From the NCBI GenBank assembly GCA_025331435.1, contig JAIWNI010000092.1, positions 48,415 to 112,414 on the forward strand: a DNA stretch of 64,000 bases. The letters run 5' to 3'. Positions 48,488 to 59,199 of this stretch are shown in pieces. Source of the DNA: Choanephora cucurbitarum (taxonomy: Eukaryota; Mucoromycota; Mucoromycetes; Mucorales; Choanephoraceae). Under the pieces are notes generated by a model. It ran no database searches. It was not told the DNA's origin and saw only the letters and a program-made list of their open reading frames with translations. Made by a program: the position numbers and the translations under genes. Every line of letters begins with the position of its first letter. Position 1 is the first letter of the stretch.

Positions 48488-51400
48488 TGGTGCCTTCTGC
48501 CAGAAGGGAGTTTTCAGTGGAAGTTATCAATCAAAAAGCAATCAATAACACAAAAACCCCCTCTGGTTCTTCAGAAATAATAATGTCAAGTGGATATCAA
48601 GTACCAAAGTTCAAGAAAGGCCAAGATCCAAAGGAATGGATCAACTTTTTCAATGTTGGATGCAAATTACTCAGGATCAAGGATAATGACAGACTAGAAG
48701 TGGTCCCAGGGTACCTGAAGGACAAAAGAATCATCAAGTGGTTCTTCGATCAGGAGTTTAAAGACTGGCCTCACTTCGAACAGGAATTTGAAGATCGTTT
48801 TAGTATCAAGAAAAAACAATCTACAAAGAACATAATCAATAAGATTCTAAATGCCAAGAAGAAATCGGGCGAATCTGTCAGAGAATATAACGATAGATTC
48901 AACCACCTAGTCAAAAGTCTTAAAATACAAGGGTCTACATCCACACTAGCGGATGAGGAAGTGAAAGACGCCTACTTGTCCGGTTTGAGCCCTAAAGACC
49001 TCAGGAGAGAGGTTAAGAGAACCAAGCCCAAAACTTTGAAGGAAGCGATGGATGCTGCTAAGGAAGAAGAAAATTTCGACGACTCTGACTATGACAGTGA
49101 AATCTCATCTGATGAAGATAGCGAAGAGTATCTTAGTGATGATAGTTCTGGAGACGAAAGTGCGGTCCCCAAGAACAAATCAAAAAATTTTAATGAAATT
49201 AAAAAGACCCAAGGAAAAGCCATCTCTATGGATAAAAATAACGGCACACGACCCCAACGAAAAAGAAGAAACGATAAGGACAAAACCCAGCCAATGAAAA
49301 AGGACGAGTCCATTGAGGAAATGACCAATCTGATGAAGAACCTTACGCTGCTCATACAAACCCAAGCCCAACAACAGCAAAGCTTTTTAAGTGCCCAAGG
49401 AAACCCTGCTCAACCAGGATCGTCCAAGCCATGTTTCAATTGTCAAGGTGAAGGGCATATGGCCAGGGATTGTCGTCCATGCAAGCTTTGTAAAGGCCAA
49501 GAAGGTGATCATCCGTTTTGGGAATGTTCACAATACATAAAGAAATCCAACGCTAATACTAAGACTACCTCCAACTTTTTGGTCATCTCTCAAAAACCTG
49601 ATAACGAGCCGTCTGAGGATGGTGATCCTGTTTCCAGAGAAGCCTATGCTGCTGAGAAAAGGAAGACAGTAGGGAGTGATCTAGACTATCGCGGGTCAAG
49701 AAGCGGAAAAAGGAACAAGGTGCATGACACTACTCCTCCTGGATACTCGCACTCAGGTCGTAAATTGCAAGAACAAGTAAAGGCCGTAGGAAATACTGAA
49801 CATAACATAACCCGTACGCAACCGGAACCTTCCAATGTCAAGAACGATAGACCCAGACAAGTTGAACAAACTAATGAACAGTTGGCAGTGTCCCAATTCG
49901 CGGTCTTGCCCGGAAGCACTATCGATCCAAAGGATGTCAAAAAAGCCAAGGTCTTCCTAGTGTCTATAGAACAGATGTCTAATAGTGTGAAAGGCTTCAA
50001 GTCAGGCTTGTCTAGAGAGTTGAGAACTCCACAGAAAAACCCTCGCAAGAGCTCACCAAAAACGCCACAAGTCACTACATACTATCAGGACAATGGCCTT
50101 AGTAAGGTCAGGTATTATATCGACGACGCGAAAAGGAGAGGTGCTCCCAGGGTGAATGCGATAGTCTCTGGTATAGTGGAAGTTCCCGCCGTTCTCGATC
50201 AAGGATCAGGAGGTTCTATAGTTAGTAAACGGTTGTGCGAAAGCATGGGCTTAGACTTAGGTTCGATGGCAAACTCGTATGTCACCCACACGATGGCCGA
50301 TGGGCGTGTCATTCCTGCTCTCAGGGATATACCGGAGCTTATGGTACAAGTGCAAGGTGTGCCCATTGTATTAAACAATGTCTCAGTTATGATGGAACCC
50401 TCTTACGATCTGCTTCTGGGTAGTGATGCTCTGGACGTGCTTGAAATTGTTACGGACCATAAGACCAAGTATTGGACCATTCGCACGGACCGAGGGGTAG
50501 AACCTTTGGAGGTCCAGTACCGTCATCATAAGAATTTTATAAAGCGATTAGTGCCTGAAAATAACTACTCAAATTCCGAATATGATGAAGATTCTTCCGA
50601 AGATGAATCAGGTAGTTGGGAATCCTACTTGGTATTACCCATGCCGGTTAACGATTCGACTGTTACTCCTGGTGGTGAGGGCATGGACCGCCCTCGAGAA
50701 CTGTTCATGGCCAGCCAAACCCGACCAGATAAGAGCTCGGAGGAAGAAATTCAAGAAGCGGTACGAAAAAGCGTAGAGGTGTCTAAATTGCCTGAGGAAG
50801 ATAAGAAGGCGTTGCTCAGTCTACTGTTATCTTATCTAGACGTCTTTGGACTGGACTATGGTGACCTGAAGCAGACTAATTTACTCAAATTCTCGGTCGA
50901 CACAGGACAAGAAAAACCCATCTATAAGAAACCTAACCGTTTTATGTCCCATTCCGAATTGGAACAGCTCAGAGGCGAAATTGAGGAGATGCTACAGAAT
51001 GGACAGCTAATCCCAACCCCAGGTGGCGCCTCAGCAGGATGGGCTTTCCCTGTGCTTTATGTAAAGAAGAAGCTGGGTGAAAAACGTCTCTGTGTTCAGT
51101 TTCAAGATCTCAACGCGATTACCATTCAGGACGCTTGGCCGGTACCGCACATAGTCGATTTGTTGGAATCTTATAAAGGCTCTAAAGTATTCACAACTCT
51201 GGATCTCTTGAAGGGGTTCAATCAGATCGCCGTTGACGACGATACCATTCCCAAATTGACCATGTCTACTCCATGGGGACTGTATTCGTACTGCGTCATG
51301 CCATTTGGTATTAAGTCGGGTCCTGCAACCTTTTGTCGAATGATATATCTTGCTATGGAAGAGTTTATTGGTGACTTCATGTCGACTTACCTGGATGATT

Positions 51401-53460
51401 TGTGTACTCACAGTAAGACGTTCACCGAGCACTTGGTCCACTTACAGAAAGTGTTGAACCGGCTGCGGGAGGTCAACTTAGTGTTAAAGCCAAGTAAATG
51501 CGTTTGGGGTCAATCCGAGGTAGAAGTCCTTGGGTTTATCGTGTCGTCTACGGGAATCCGTCCTAATCCGAAGAATGTCCAAAAGGTCGAAGAGTTTCCA
51601 ACTCCTAAAAACGTAAGGGACGTCAGGGCCTTTATTGCTTTAGCAGGATTCTATAGAAGACACGTTCACAGTTTTGGTGACATTATCGAACCTCTCACCA
51701 AGCTCCTTAAGAAAAACGTCAAGTTCGAGTGGGGTACTCAACATCAGAGATCTTACCAAGTAATCAAGGATTCGATAAAGAAAGCTGTGGAATTAAAGTA
51801 CCCTGATCCTAAGAAACGCTATCGTCTGTACACAGATGCTTCCGATATTGGTCTGGGCGCAGTGCTTACGCAGGATGATGAAGAGACAGGAGAAGAGAGG
51901 CCAGTTGTGTTTTTATCCCGCAAGTTGGTACCAGCAGAAATCAACTATCCAACTGTGGAGAAGGAGTTGCTAGCAGTGGTATACGCTCTCAAGAAGCTGA
52001 GGAAGTATCTTCTGGACAAGGAATTTGATCTGTTCACGGACAACACGGCAGTGCGATACCTCTTTAAAAAGAATGACGTGTCCCAAAGGCTGCAAAGGTG
52101 GATCATGTGTGTACAAGAGTATCAGTTCAAGGTCTACCATCTGCCGGGAAAGCAAAACATTGTAGCGGATGTGATGTCAAGGTACCCTCCAGCTGTTAAT
52201 GCAACGTCGGACGAAGAGGATTTGTTCGAGAACATGTGTCACTCCTTATTGGTTGAGACGAGCAACGAAGAGTCTTATGAACCGGAAATACACAAGTTAC
52301 GCTCATATTTGTTAAACCCTCAAGGCCAAGGGATAGATATTGCTCTGAAACGAAAGGCCCTCAACTATCGTGTTGACGAAAACGGAAATCTGTTCCGTCT
52401 CTTTCGGAACGAACGTATGGTGAAAGTCCCTCGGATCTACGAACGTGACGAATTGGTAAAAAGTATGCATGATTACCATGGCCATTATGGGCAAGATGCT
52501 ACGTGGGCCCGTTTGTACAAACAATACTGGTGGCCAACAGCATATGATGAGGTTAAACGATATGTGCAAAGTTGTCACTCGTGCCAGATATTTTCAAATG
52601 TACCGAACAAAGTCGTATTGAAGGGAAACGTCCCCACCCACCATTTGTTTGAGCGATTTGCCATCGACTACATAGGTCCTTTCAACACTACCTCCTCAAA
52701 AAACAAATACATAATATTGGCGGTAGAATGCTACTCAAGATGGCCGATTGCCAAGGCAGTGAAAGCAGCTGATTCCAACACCACAGTGGCGTTCATGTAT
52801 AATGAACTCTTTACAGTGTTTGGAGCCACGAAGTTTCTCCTTTCGGACAATGGTCTACACTTTACGGGAAAAGAAGTCGAGGAATTCATTGCTCACATCA
52901 AGGTTAAGCACCAGTACACTGCGCCTTACCACCCACAAACAAATGGTATGGTAGAATCGATCAATGGTGTGATTGTGAAATCCCTGAAGAAGGTGGCGTA
53001 TGAAAGACAGTCGGATTGGGACATTCTACTACCCTCTATCCTATACGCATATCGTACGAAAGCACACTCAGTCCTGAAGCTGTCCCCGTATGAATTGTTG
53101 TTTGGAGTCGAACCCTTAGGCCAAGATAAGGATGTGTTGCAACAGTATGGAAGGAAGCTTGGTTTCGAAAGGTTATGCTTTTTGCAACAACGAAATAGCC
53201 TCCAGGATTTCCAAATTGACTATGCCGTGTCCAAAGAAAGTAGTGAAGATGAAAGCGACATCCAGGTCGGTGAGGCCGTTCTGATCTTGAAGCACAACCG
53301 AAGAAGTAAACTCGACCCCAAGTATCGTGACAAAGTGTATACAGTACTAGTTAAGAAAGCCAATAACGTATACATTCTCGCAAACGACAAGGGAAAACGA
53401 CTCAAAAGAGCAGTAAACGGAGCACAGATCAGGAAGTATTATTCAAGACAACCTCTCTAG
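48487..53460 (+). CDS. Gag-Pol polyprotein, Ty3/Gypsy
   Basis: One 1,657-residue frame without a gag/pol frameshift. Gag core: QDPKEWINFFNVGCKL and EYNDRFNHLVKSLK. CCHC knuckle at about 316 (CFNCQGEGHMARDC), then a second Cys/His unit (CKLCKGQEGDHPFWEC). Protease at about 571: AVLDQGSGGSIV, with Gln in place of the usual Thr/Ser after Asp, and YDLLLGSDAL. Reverse transcriptase: FTTLDLLKGFNQI, MPFGIKSGPATF, YLDD at 968-971. RNase H: YTDASDIGLGAVL (Asp 1117). Integrase: HHCC zinc finger starting near 1328, then Asp 1394 (FAIDYIGP), Asp 1454 (LSDNGLHF) and Glu 1490 (NGMVESING), a D,D-35-E triad. No chromodomain was recognised. Translation may start at the LTR-overlapping ATG or at Met 34 (MSSGYQVPKF). 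All catalytic residues are present. Confidence 0.94.
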   Translation: MVPSARREFSVEVINQKAINNTKTPSGSSEIIMSSGYQVPKFKKGQDPKEWINFFNVGCKLLRIKDNDRLEVVPGYLKDKRIIKWFFDQEFKDWPHFEQEFEDRFSIKKKQSTKNIINKILNAKKKSGESVREYNDRFNHLVKSLKIQGSTSTLADEEVKDAYLSGLSPKDLRREVKRTKPKTLKEAMDAAKEEENFDDSDYDSEISSDEDSEEYLSDDSSGDESAVPKNKSKNFNEIKKTQGKAISMDKNNGTRPQRKRRNDKDKTQPMKKDESIEEMTNLMKNLTLLIQTQAQQQQSFLSAQGNPAQPGSSKPCFNCQGEGHMARDCRPCKLCKGQEGDHPFWECSQYIKKSNANTKTTSNFLVISQKPDNEPSEDGDPVSREAYAAEKRKTVGSDLDYRGSRSGKRNKVHDTTPPGYSHSGRKLQEQVKAVGNTEHNITRTQPEPSNVKNDRPRQVEQTNEQLAVSQFAVLPGSTIDPKDVKKAKVFLVSIEQMSNSVKGFKSGLSRELRTPQKNPRKSSPKTPQVTTYYQDNGLSKVRYYIDDAKRRGAPRVNAIVSGIVEVPAVLDQGSGGSIVSKRLCESMGLDLGSMANSYVTHTMADGRVIPALRDIPELMVQVQGVPIVLNNVSVMMEPSYDLLLGSDALDVLEIVTDHKTKYWTIRTDRGVEPLEVQYRHHKNFIKRLVPENNYSNSEYDEDSSEDESGSWESYLVLPMPVNDSTVTPGGEGMDRPRELFMASQTRPDKSSEEEIQEAVRKSVEVSKLPEEDKKALLSLLLSYLDVFGLDYGDLKQTNLLKFSVDTGQEKPIYKKPNRFMSHSELEQLRGEIEEMLQNGQLIPTPGGASAGWAFPVLYVKKKLGEKRLCVQFQDLNAITIQDAWPVPHIVDLLESYKGSKVFTTLDLLKGFNQIAVDDDTIPKLTMSTPWGLYSYCVMPFGIKSGPATFCRMIYLAMEEFIGDFMSTYLDDLCTHSKTFTEHLVHLQKVLNRLREVNLVLKPSKCVWGQSEVEVLGFIVSSTGIRPNPKNVQKVEEFPTPKNVRDVRAFIALAGFYRRHVHSFGDIIEPLTKLLKKNVKFEWGTQHQRSYQVIKDSIKKAVELKYPDPKKRYRLYTDASDIGLGAVLTQDDEETGEERPVVFLSRKLVPAEINYPTVEKELLAVVYALKKLRKYLLDKEFDLFTDNTAVRYLFKKNDVSQRLQRWIMCVQEYQFKVYHLPGKQNIVADVMSRYPPAVNATSDEEDLFENMCHSLLVETSNEESYEPEIHKLRSYLLNPQGQGIDIALKRKALNYRVDENGNLFRLFRNERMVKVPRIYERDELVKSMHDYHGHYGQDATWARLYKQYWWPTAYDEVKRYVQSCHSCQIFSNVPNKVVLKGNVPTHHLFERFAIDYIGPFNTTSSKNKYIILAVECYSRWPIAKAVKAADSNTTVAFMYNELFTVFGATKFLLSDNGLHFTGKEVEEFIAHIKVKHQYTAPYHPQTNGMVESINGVIVKSLKKVAYERQSDWDILLPSILYAYRTKAHSVLKLSPYELLFGVEPLGQDKDVLQQYGRKLGFERLCFLQQRNSLQDFQIDYAVSKESSEDESDIQVGEAVLILKHNRRSKLDPKYRDKVYTVLVKKANNVYILANDKGKRLKRAVNGAQIRKYYSRQPL
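48488..48505 (+). other. Candidate primer-binding site
   Basis: TGGTGCCTTCTGCCAG starts directly after the LTR; TGG pairs with the CCA end of a tRNA. CCTTCTGCCAGAAGG within and beyond it is a perfect 7-bp palindrome, so self-priming is an alternative. It lies inside the open reading frame. Confidence 0.55.
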
Positions 53461-53504
53461 TAAAATCGCCCACGAATCCATCATTAGATGAATTGTGTGT
53501 CTAG

Positions 53505-53521
53505 TCAACTGGGCAGGAGAA
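53505..53521 (+). other. Polypurine tract before 3' LTR
   Basis: GGGCAGGAGAA ends immediately before the 3' LTR TG, the expected place of the plus-strand primer. Confidence 0.65.
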
Positions 53522-53798
53522 TGAGTTGACTGGCTCTTAATTTAACAAAACTTAAGCAATCAAAAAATAACTAAATCTATCTTGACAGTAACAAAAGGCG
53601 GAATAGCCATTATTATCAGTTTTATCATCTTTTTATCTCAATTGAAATACTTGCATATTACTGTAAAAAACTATTTCATTATAAACCTTTAAGTATGTAC
53701 CATTTCAGTGCTATTTGTATCAAAATCCTTTTACTAAATAAAGTTCAAGCTGTCACAAATAAAAACAAAAGCGAATAGATTTGAAACAGACAAATTCA
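53522..53798 (+). repeat. 3' LTR
   Basis: 277 bp, matching the 5' LTR base for base as far as read. Confidence 0.93.
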
Positions 53799-54387
53799 GA
53801 CCCAATCGCGGAGTTCATAAATCCTCGAGTTATTTCGGTTCACAATTTACGAGTCAGAAAACGCCCGACATCGGATTTTGCTCAAATCTTTTTTTTTTCT
53901 TCCTCTTACTCTCATCTTCTAGCGATAAACCCTGGCATACTAGCGTCATTTTTTCCTTTTCTTGTAAACGACCAAAACCACATACATTGGATTGAATTCA
54001 CTAGTTTCCCCATTCCCTATATAACACTGGTATTTATTCTTTTTATTTAATTATGAAAATTGCTTCCCTGATTATATGGAGAACAAGAGAAGCAGTAGAA
54101 TGATATTAGTTACTCTCTCTCTCTAACTTACTTGTTCTTCTCTTTCTTATATCTCACGCATTTGAAATAATTCCTTACACTTCCTGCTCAGACTTCTATC
54201 TTACACAACCTCTATATTAAACCACCTTTTTATTTCTTATTTTTATCTTCTTCTTTGAAAAGGATATTTGTTTCTTAAACAAAAAAAGTATATTTTCCCC
54301 CTTTTTTTAAAAAAAAATATAAGGTAAACTTGCGCAGAAGAGAGATTTACACGTGATTGGTTAGACTAATGGATTGCGTTCATATAG
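53799..54387. other. Promoter side of the KH-protein gene
   Basis: AT-rich with CT-rich patches; the 3' LTR ends 589 bp upstream of the KH-gene ATG. No other gene seen. Confidence 0.5.
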
Positions 54388-55910
54388 ATGTCAGACCACG
54401 AAAACAATGTAGGTTCGCCTATCGAAGGATCCAAGAAGCGTCGTCAAAACGATGAAGAATTAGACTTTGAGCAGGACGACCACGAAGATCGTCATCATAA
54501 GCGTTTAGCTGTAACTGACCCAGAGACAAAAGCACCTCAATTTATACCTTCGGCTGAAGATTCAAAAGAAGGCTTGCATTGTACTTCAGATAAAGCAGTT
54601 AGACGAAAGAAATGGGAGGAACACAACTCAGACGATGAAGTAGCTCTAGCTGGAGAAGAGGATGAACAACACGCACAAGACAATGATAGCGATCAACCCC
54701 CCTCTTGTGGGCGGTGAAAATGTGGCTATTCGTTCCCTTGTTGGCACAAAAGATGCAGGCGTTATTATTGGGCGAGGAGGCAAGAATGTGAGTAACATTC
54801 GAGAGTTATCAAGTGCTCGTGTTACTATTTCTGAAATCGTACCTGGTGCATTCGAACGTATCTTGACTGTCACAGGTCCTGTCAATGCTGTTGCCAAAGT
54901 AAAAACAGAAACAAGAATATACTGAACGAAAAAAACCATCTTACATCTTTCTTTTTTCTCCTTTAGGCCTATGCTTTGATTTCAGAAAAAATTTTACATG
55001 AACACACTCAGCAAGAAGAAGGTGTCAGCGACAATGGCACTTTACTGATCAAACTTCTTGTGCCTGACAGTAAGATGGGTACACTGATAGGTAAGGGTGG
55101 TAGCATCATCAAATCAATTCAAGAAGAAAGTGGTGCTCGCCTGAATGCTTCAGAAGATCCTCTTCCTCTATCCACAGAACGTACTGTTTCCATTCAAGGT
55201 ACTCCTGGCGCTGTTCAGCAGGCAGTTCAGCGTATTGCTAAGATCTTGATGGAACACAACTCAGACCACCGTGCTATAACTAACCTGGTTCACTACAGAC
55301 CTATTCCATTGCGTAACATAAATCAGACAAACAGTCGTCCTACCAATGGATACAACAATATGAGATCAAGCAACAGTCATCATCATCCTGCTGCTGCCGC
55401 TGCTGCGGCTGCGGCTGCTATGGGATACATGCCCATGGGAGGATTACCCTTGGCCAACAACCAATTTTATTATCCAGGAAACACAAACAACAGTGGATAC
55501 AATAGACAAGATTATAGCATGGGCATGGCTGGTATGGGAGGAATGGCTGGTATAAACAATATGGCTGGTTTATCGGCCATGGGTGCTGGTGCTACTGCCG
55601 CTCAACAAGCTCAACAGATATTTATTCCTAATGAAATGGTATGTATATACATCAGGCTTTTTTTTTTATTTTACTTATTCTTTTTCTAAAAAAAAAATAG
55701 GTTGGTTGTATCATTGGTAAAGGAGGTAGTAAGATCAACGAGATTCGTCAATTGAGTGGTAGCCATATCAAGATTGCTGATCCACATGGCGATGCCAATG
55801 AAAGATTAGTTACCATTACAGGTACACCTGAAAGCAACCAAATGGCGCTTTACCTTTTATATTCTCGACTTGAATCAGAAAAAGCTCGATTGGGATTGCG
55901 CCACAACTAA
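54388..55910 (+). CDS. Triple-KH RNA-binding protein (PCBP/hnRNP K/Pbp2-like), 1-nt frame break
   Basis: The N-terminal acidic/basic region starts MSDHENNVGSPIEGSKKRRQ. Three KH domains follow: ENVAIRSLVGTKDAGVIIGR(GG), LLIKLLVPDSKMGTLIGKGG and, after an intron, VGCIIGKGGSKINEIRQLSG; each GxxG loop is intact. A poly-Ala run, Met/Gly-rich and Asn-rich low complexity lie between KH2 and KH3, as in yeast Pbp2/Hek2 relatives. Introns: about 54900-54966 and 55639-55700. The N-terminal frame (SDQPPSCGR, stop at 54716) and the KH1 frame join only if the C6 run at 54697-54702 is C5, giving SDQPPLVGGENVAIRS. No splice solution was found, so a sequencing/assembly indel is most likely, then mutation or frameshifting. 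Family role: binding C-rich or U-rich RNA in mRNA control and telomere-related functions. Confidence 0.85.
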
Positions 55911-56863
55911 AAAAAGAAGTTTCCTTCTGAAAAGCATTGTTTGATATTTATACCGGATTCTATTGTCTTCTTTGGGAAGGTATATTTGAACGTCAAAAAT
56001 AAAAGCTATTTGATTTGTTTAGTAAGATAATGCAAGATGCTTGTGCTGATAAATAATAGTTGTATTATAAGTATATTAGTCAATGCGTACAATTAGAATG
56101 ACTTTATTTCCTTAACAAATTCCAATGCTTGTTATATGCAAGTGTGTTTTACATACGCAGAGAGAAAGAAAGTAAAACGAAAGAGATCTAAATGAACATT
56201 GTCTTACGGATATACAACTTTATATTCAAGAAAGATAGACTCTTCATATACGAAGAATCTTTGCAATATTTCAAATACATGACCAAATTACAAAACAAAT
56301 AGTCTACGCTTCAAAAATAGTAATACTAAGCGGGACATTCAGACTTGAAGCAACTGCTTTTTATATTTCTTCACCTTTATTGCTCTTTCTCTCTGGACAA
56401 ATGTCTTTCTAAGGAATTCTATCAATCATGATAAAGAATAATAAGAGCGCCTCTTGATTGAATGGTCTTTGTGTACTCTCAACAATTATGAGACTTTAAA
56501 TCCTTCGCTTTCATGTAACTAAACTCTTCTCTCTTTCGGAATCAACCAACTCCATGATTGACTAACCTTACAAATACTCATCGACATGTTATTCGCCAAA
56601 CCGAACATGGCTGTTTGAGGAAGCTGATCAACACATGGAAGGTGCGTTCTTTTAATCTGGTCAAGGAATCCATGTCAGAACTTTGCGTAAAGAGCCTGAC
56701 GGACATCAATTACAGTATCTGGAAGCATATCTAATAACATAAAGATGAACTATCAAGAACAATCCATTTTCAATAGTATTTTCTTCTACACAAGGCTATG
56801 GTTAACTTCAAATTTACTTGGAACAAAAGCAACAACAAATCGAGAAGATTCGAATCAGAGCTA
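55911..56863. other. 3' flank of KH gene and left flank of pogo element
   Basis: No full gene. The last ~60 bp before the pogo insertion (FTWNKSNNKSRRFESEL in the frame that continues as QEDGATCH beyond the element) may belong to the Tc1 relic seen on the right. The rest is unrecognised. Confidence 0.45.
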
Positions 56864-59197
56864 CAGTCGAACCTCGATTTATTAATAATTGAAACCCCGA
56901 AAATTTGATATAGTAATACATATCGTGAGAAAAATAAGGTTTACCAGCCAAATATTACTATTTTCAATTTAGTAATAAGTAATACACTTTCAAAAAATAT
57001 TATTACTAAATTTTTATAATACTCAAATTTTATTGGTCGAAATTGTAGTATAGCTATCGCTTTTTATCATTTTGTTACTGGTTTTATAAGAAATCAAGCT
57101 TTATTGTCTTTCAAAATAACTATGAATCTTTGATTGTTTAGTCTTGGTTGATGCTATCTGTGAAACAAGTTTACTAGCACGGTCCTTGACAGCTTGCATA
57201 AACGCAACATCTTCTTCTTCTTCTCCCTTCGACAAGTGCATGATCGTTTGAAATGCTTAGATAAGCATTTCGTTTTCAATGCTTTCATTGACCTTGTCTT
57301 CTTCTTCAACATCAACTTCTTCGGAAGGACCTGAGTCTTCAAAGAAAGAGCAGGCTTCTTCTTCAACATCCTCAAGAAGGTCTTCTTCAGCATAACGACC
57401 AACTTTCCAAATGGAAACTTGATCGTTGATAGCATCCATGAGGCCCGAATCTTGCTGCTTAGCAATTTGACGAATTTCATAAGAGTCGTTTAGTGGCTCA
57501 AATAATCCAGTATGCAGGTAGCAGTTGGAGATAGTTTCCGAAGAAACTAATCCCCAAGCACGCTTGATATCCTGCATACCTTGCAACTGGTCGCGGTAGA
57601 GGAAACTCTTCTTCTTGTTGCTTCTTCTGTCGGCAGGGAGAGACAAGTTGTACCTATCGCCGAGCGTCCAACTAATTTCGTCACTCAGCTTGTCATTCAT
57701 CATTGCAATGCTGTACTTGACAGCAGCAGCAGTGTATTGCAATTTTCTAAGTTCAACATTCCATTAGCATTTAAGTTTTATATAAGACAGTTAGTCTATT
57801 AAGTCTACCTGTATTGCTTTTTAAAACTGGCAATAATACCAGCGTCCAAAGGTTGGAGGTGGGAGGTGGTATTAGGTGGCAAGTACAAGAACTCAATGTT
57901 CGAGTACTTCAAATTCTGATCGGGAACAGATGCATTGTCCAAGAGAACAAGCACCTTGCGCCGAGTCACTTCCATCTTGGTGTTGAACACAGGGAAGTAA
58001 TTTGCAAAAATTGCTTTGGTCATCCATGCACTCTTGTTCCAATAATAGTGATGGAAGCGAAGTTCGGAGGCTATGTTTTATATTTAGTGGAATGTAACTT
58101 GGAATCACTGCTCTTATATTGATGTCATACTATCCTTTCCCTTGAAACAGAGGGGCTTTTCAGTTGTACCAATGAGAAATGGCTCTTCTTTCTTTGAGCC
58201 GTCGGCATTGCACATGAAGCCGATGGTAAGTCTGGTCTTGTCGACCTTACCACCAGCTACATCTTTGGTGGAGATGGTTTTTTGAAGAGCTTGGCGGTAA
58301 AAAAGACCTGTTTCATCAAAGTTGTAAATGTCTTTTCTGGCGTAACAGGCAAGTTTTGCCATGATCTCTTCAACCTTGAGCAGGATGACTGGGCTGGACA
58401 TGTCGACTGATCCAGCCTCGCCATTCATGAGGCGGCACCTCAAGTCATTACGCTTGAGAAAGTTGTCAAGCCAGCCTTGAGAGAAGACAGGCTTCTCCTT
58501 GCCATCCAACAACTCAGGGTTTAGACGGCATAGGTACTCAGCTTCGTGTCGAAGGGAGTGAGAATTGATCCCAAAAGAGGCATTTTCAATTGTTGTTACA
58601 AACTTGAGAAGCTCTTCCTCAAGTTCGGGAAATTTTGCTCCCTTGTTGCTGAAGCTGTCGAGCTTCTTGCTATCAACCTCCTTTATTTCTGAGTATTTTC
58701 TCAGAATGATGCTGATAGTTGGCTGGCTAGGCTCTTTGGACAGCTGAAACTCTTCCTTGGCCCAAGTACAGAGCTCAGCTTGGTTGACAGAAGGCTTGAT
58801 GAGGTAGTAACGCTCGCAAGGCTTAAGCTTTTCTTCGTTGGTGAAGCGAACTCTTTCTACGCGTTGGGATCCATTGGCGTTATTGGATTGACTTCTAACT
58901 GCAATGGCACGAGCACGGTTGAGAGTGATTCTCAAAGGACGGATGCTCTTAGAGGTGGATTTTTTGCAGAGGTTGTAGGTCATGGTGAATGGTAAATAGT
59001 AAGGAGATGTTTATTATCATATCGCGAACACATTATAAGTGTCAAAGTATAAAGAAGTAGTGCATAGTTTCCTTTCTTGGAAAGAGACTGTCATTGAGTT
59101 TAAAATATTACTATTATGTAATATTACTAAATCAAATATTTGATATAGTAATATGATTCTGAAAATTTTATTATATTACTAAATCGAGGTTCGACTG
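56864..59197 (-). mobile_element. Pogo/Tigger-like DNA transposon, 2,334 bp
   Basis: Terminal inverted repeats CAGTCGAACCTCGATTTA at 56864-56881 and 59180-59197 are identical over 18 bp, and a TA duplication flanks both ends (56862-56863 and 59198-59199). Sub-terminal TATAGTAATA-type motifs recur at both ends. The single gene inside is intact. Confidence 0.93.
57257..58983 (-). CDS. Pogo/Tigger-like DDE transposase
   Basis: Three exons join in frame: 58131-58983, 57809-58070 and 57257-57746. The N-terminal DNA-binding part (FTNEEKLKPCERYYLIKPSV, then QPTISIILRKYSEIKE) resembles the paired HTH/CENP-B-like domains of pogo transposases, with the CENP-B-like second half at FSQGWLDNFLKRNDLRC. The DDE domain has IYNFDETGLFYRQAL (first Asp), KVLVLLDNASVPD (second Asp) and LYLPPNTTSHLQPLDAGIIA (third Asp). 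The C-terminus is acidic. The first intron (about 60 nt) removes the stops between GKDS-like sequence and ELRFHHYYWNKSAWMTK, which identifies it. No inactivating change was found, so the element may be autonomous. Confidence 0.9.
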
Positions 59198-59199
59198 TA

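Larger units (their letters stand above)
48211..53798 (+). mobile_element. Complete Ty3/Gypsy LTR retrotransposon, 5,588 bp
   Basis: The two 277-bp LTRs (48211-48487 and 53522-53798) begin TGAGTTGACTGG and end CAAATTCA and look identical. A PBS candidate follows the 5' LTR, one open gag-pol frame fills the interior, and a purine-rich tract precedes the 3' LTR. No clear target-site duplication flanks it (left ...CTCAGTC, right GACCC...), which could mean recombination between copies. Identical LTRs and an unbroken ORF point to a recent insertion. Confidence 0.93.

Noticed and set aside
57154..57480. Lys-rich minus-strand ORF overlapping the pogo transposase 3' end
   Set aside because: It is an alternative-frame read of the acidic C-terminal coding region.
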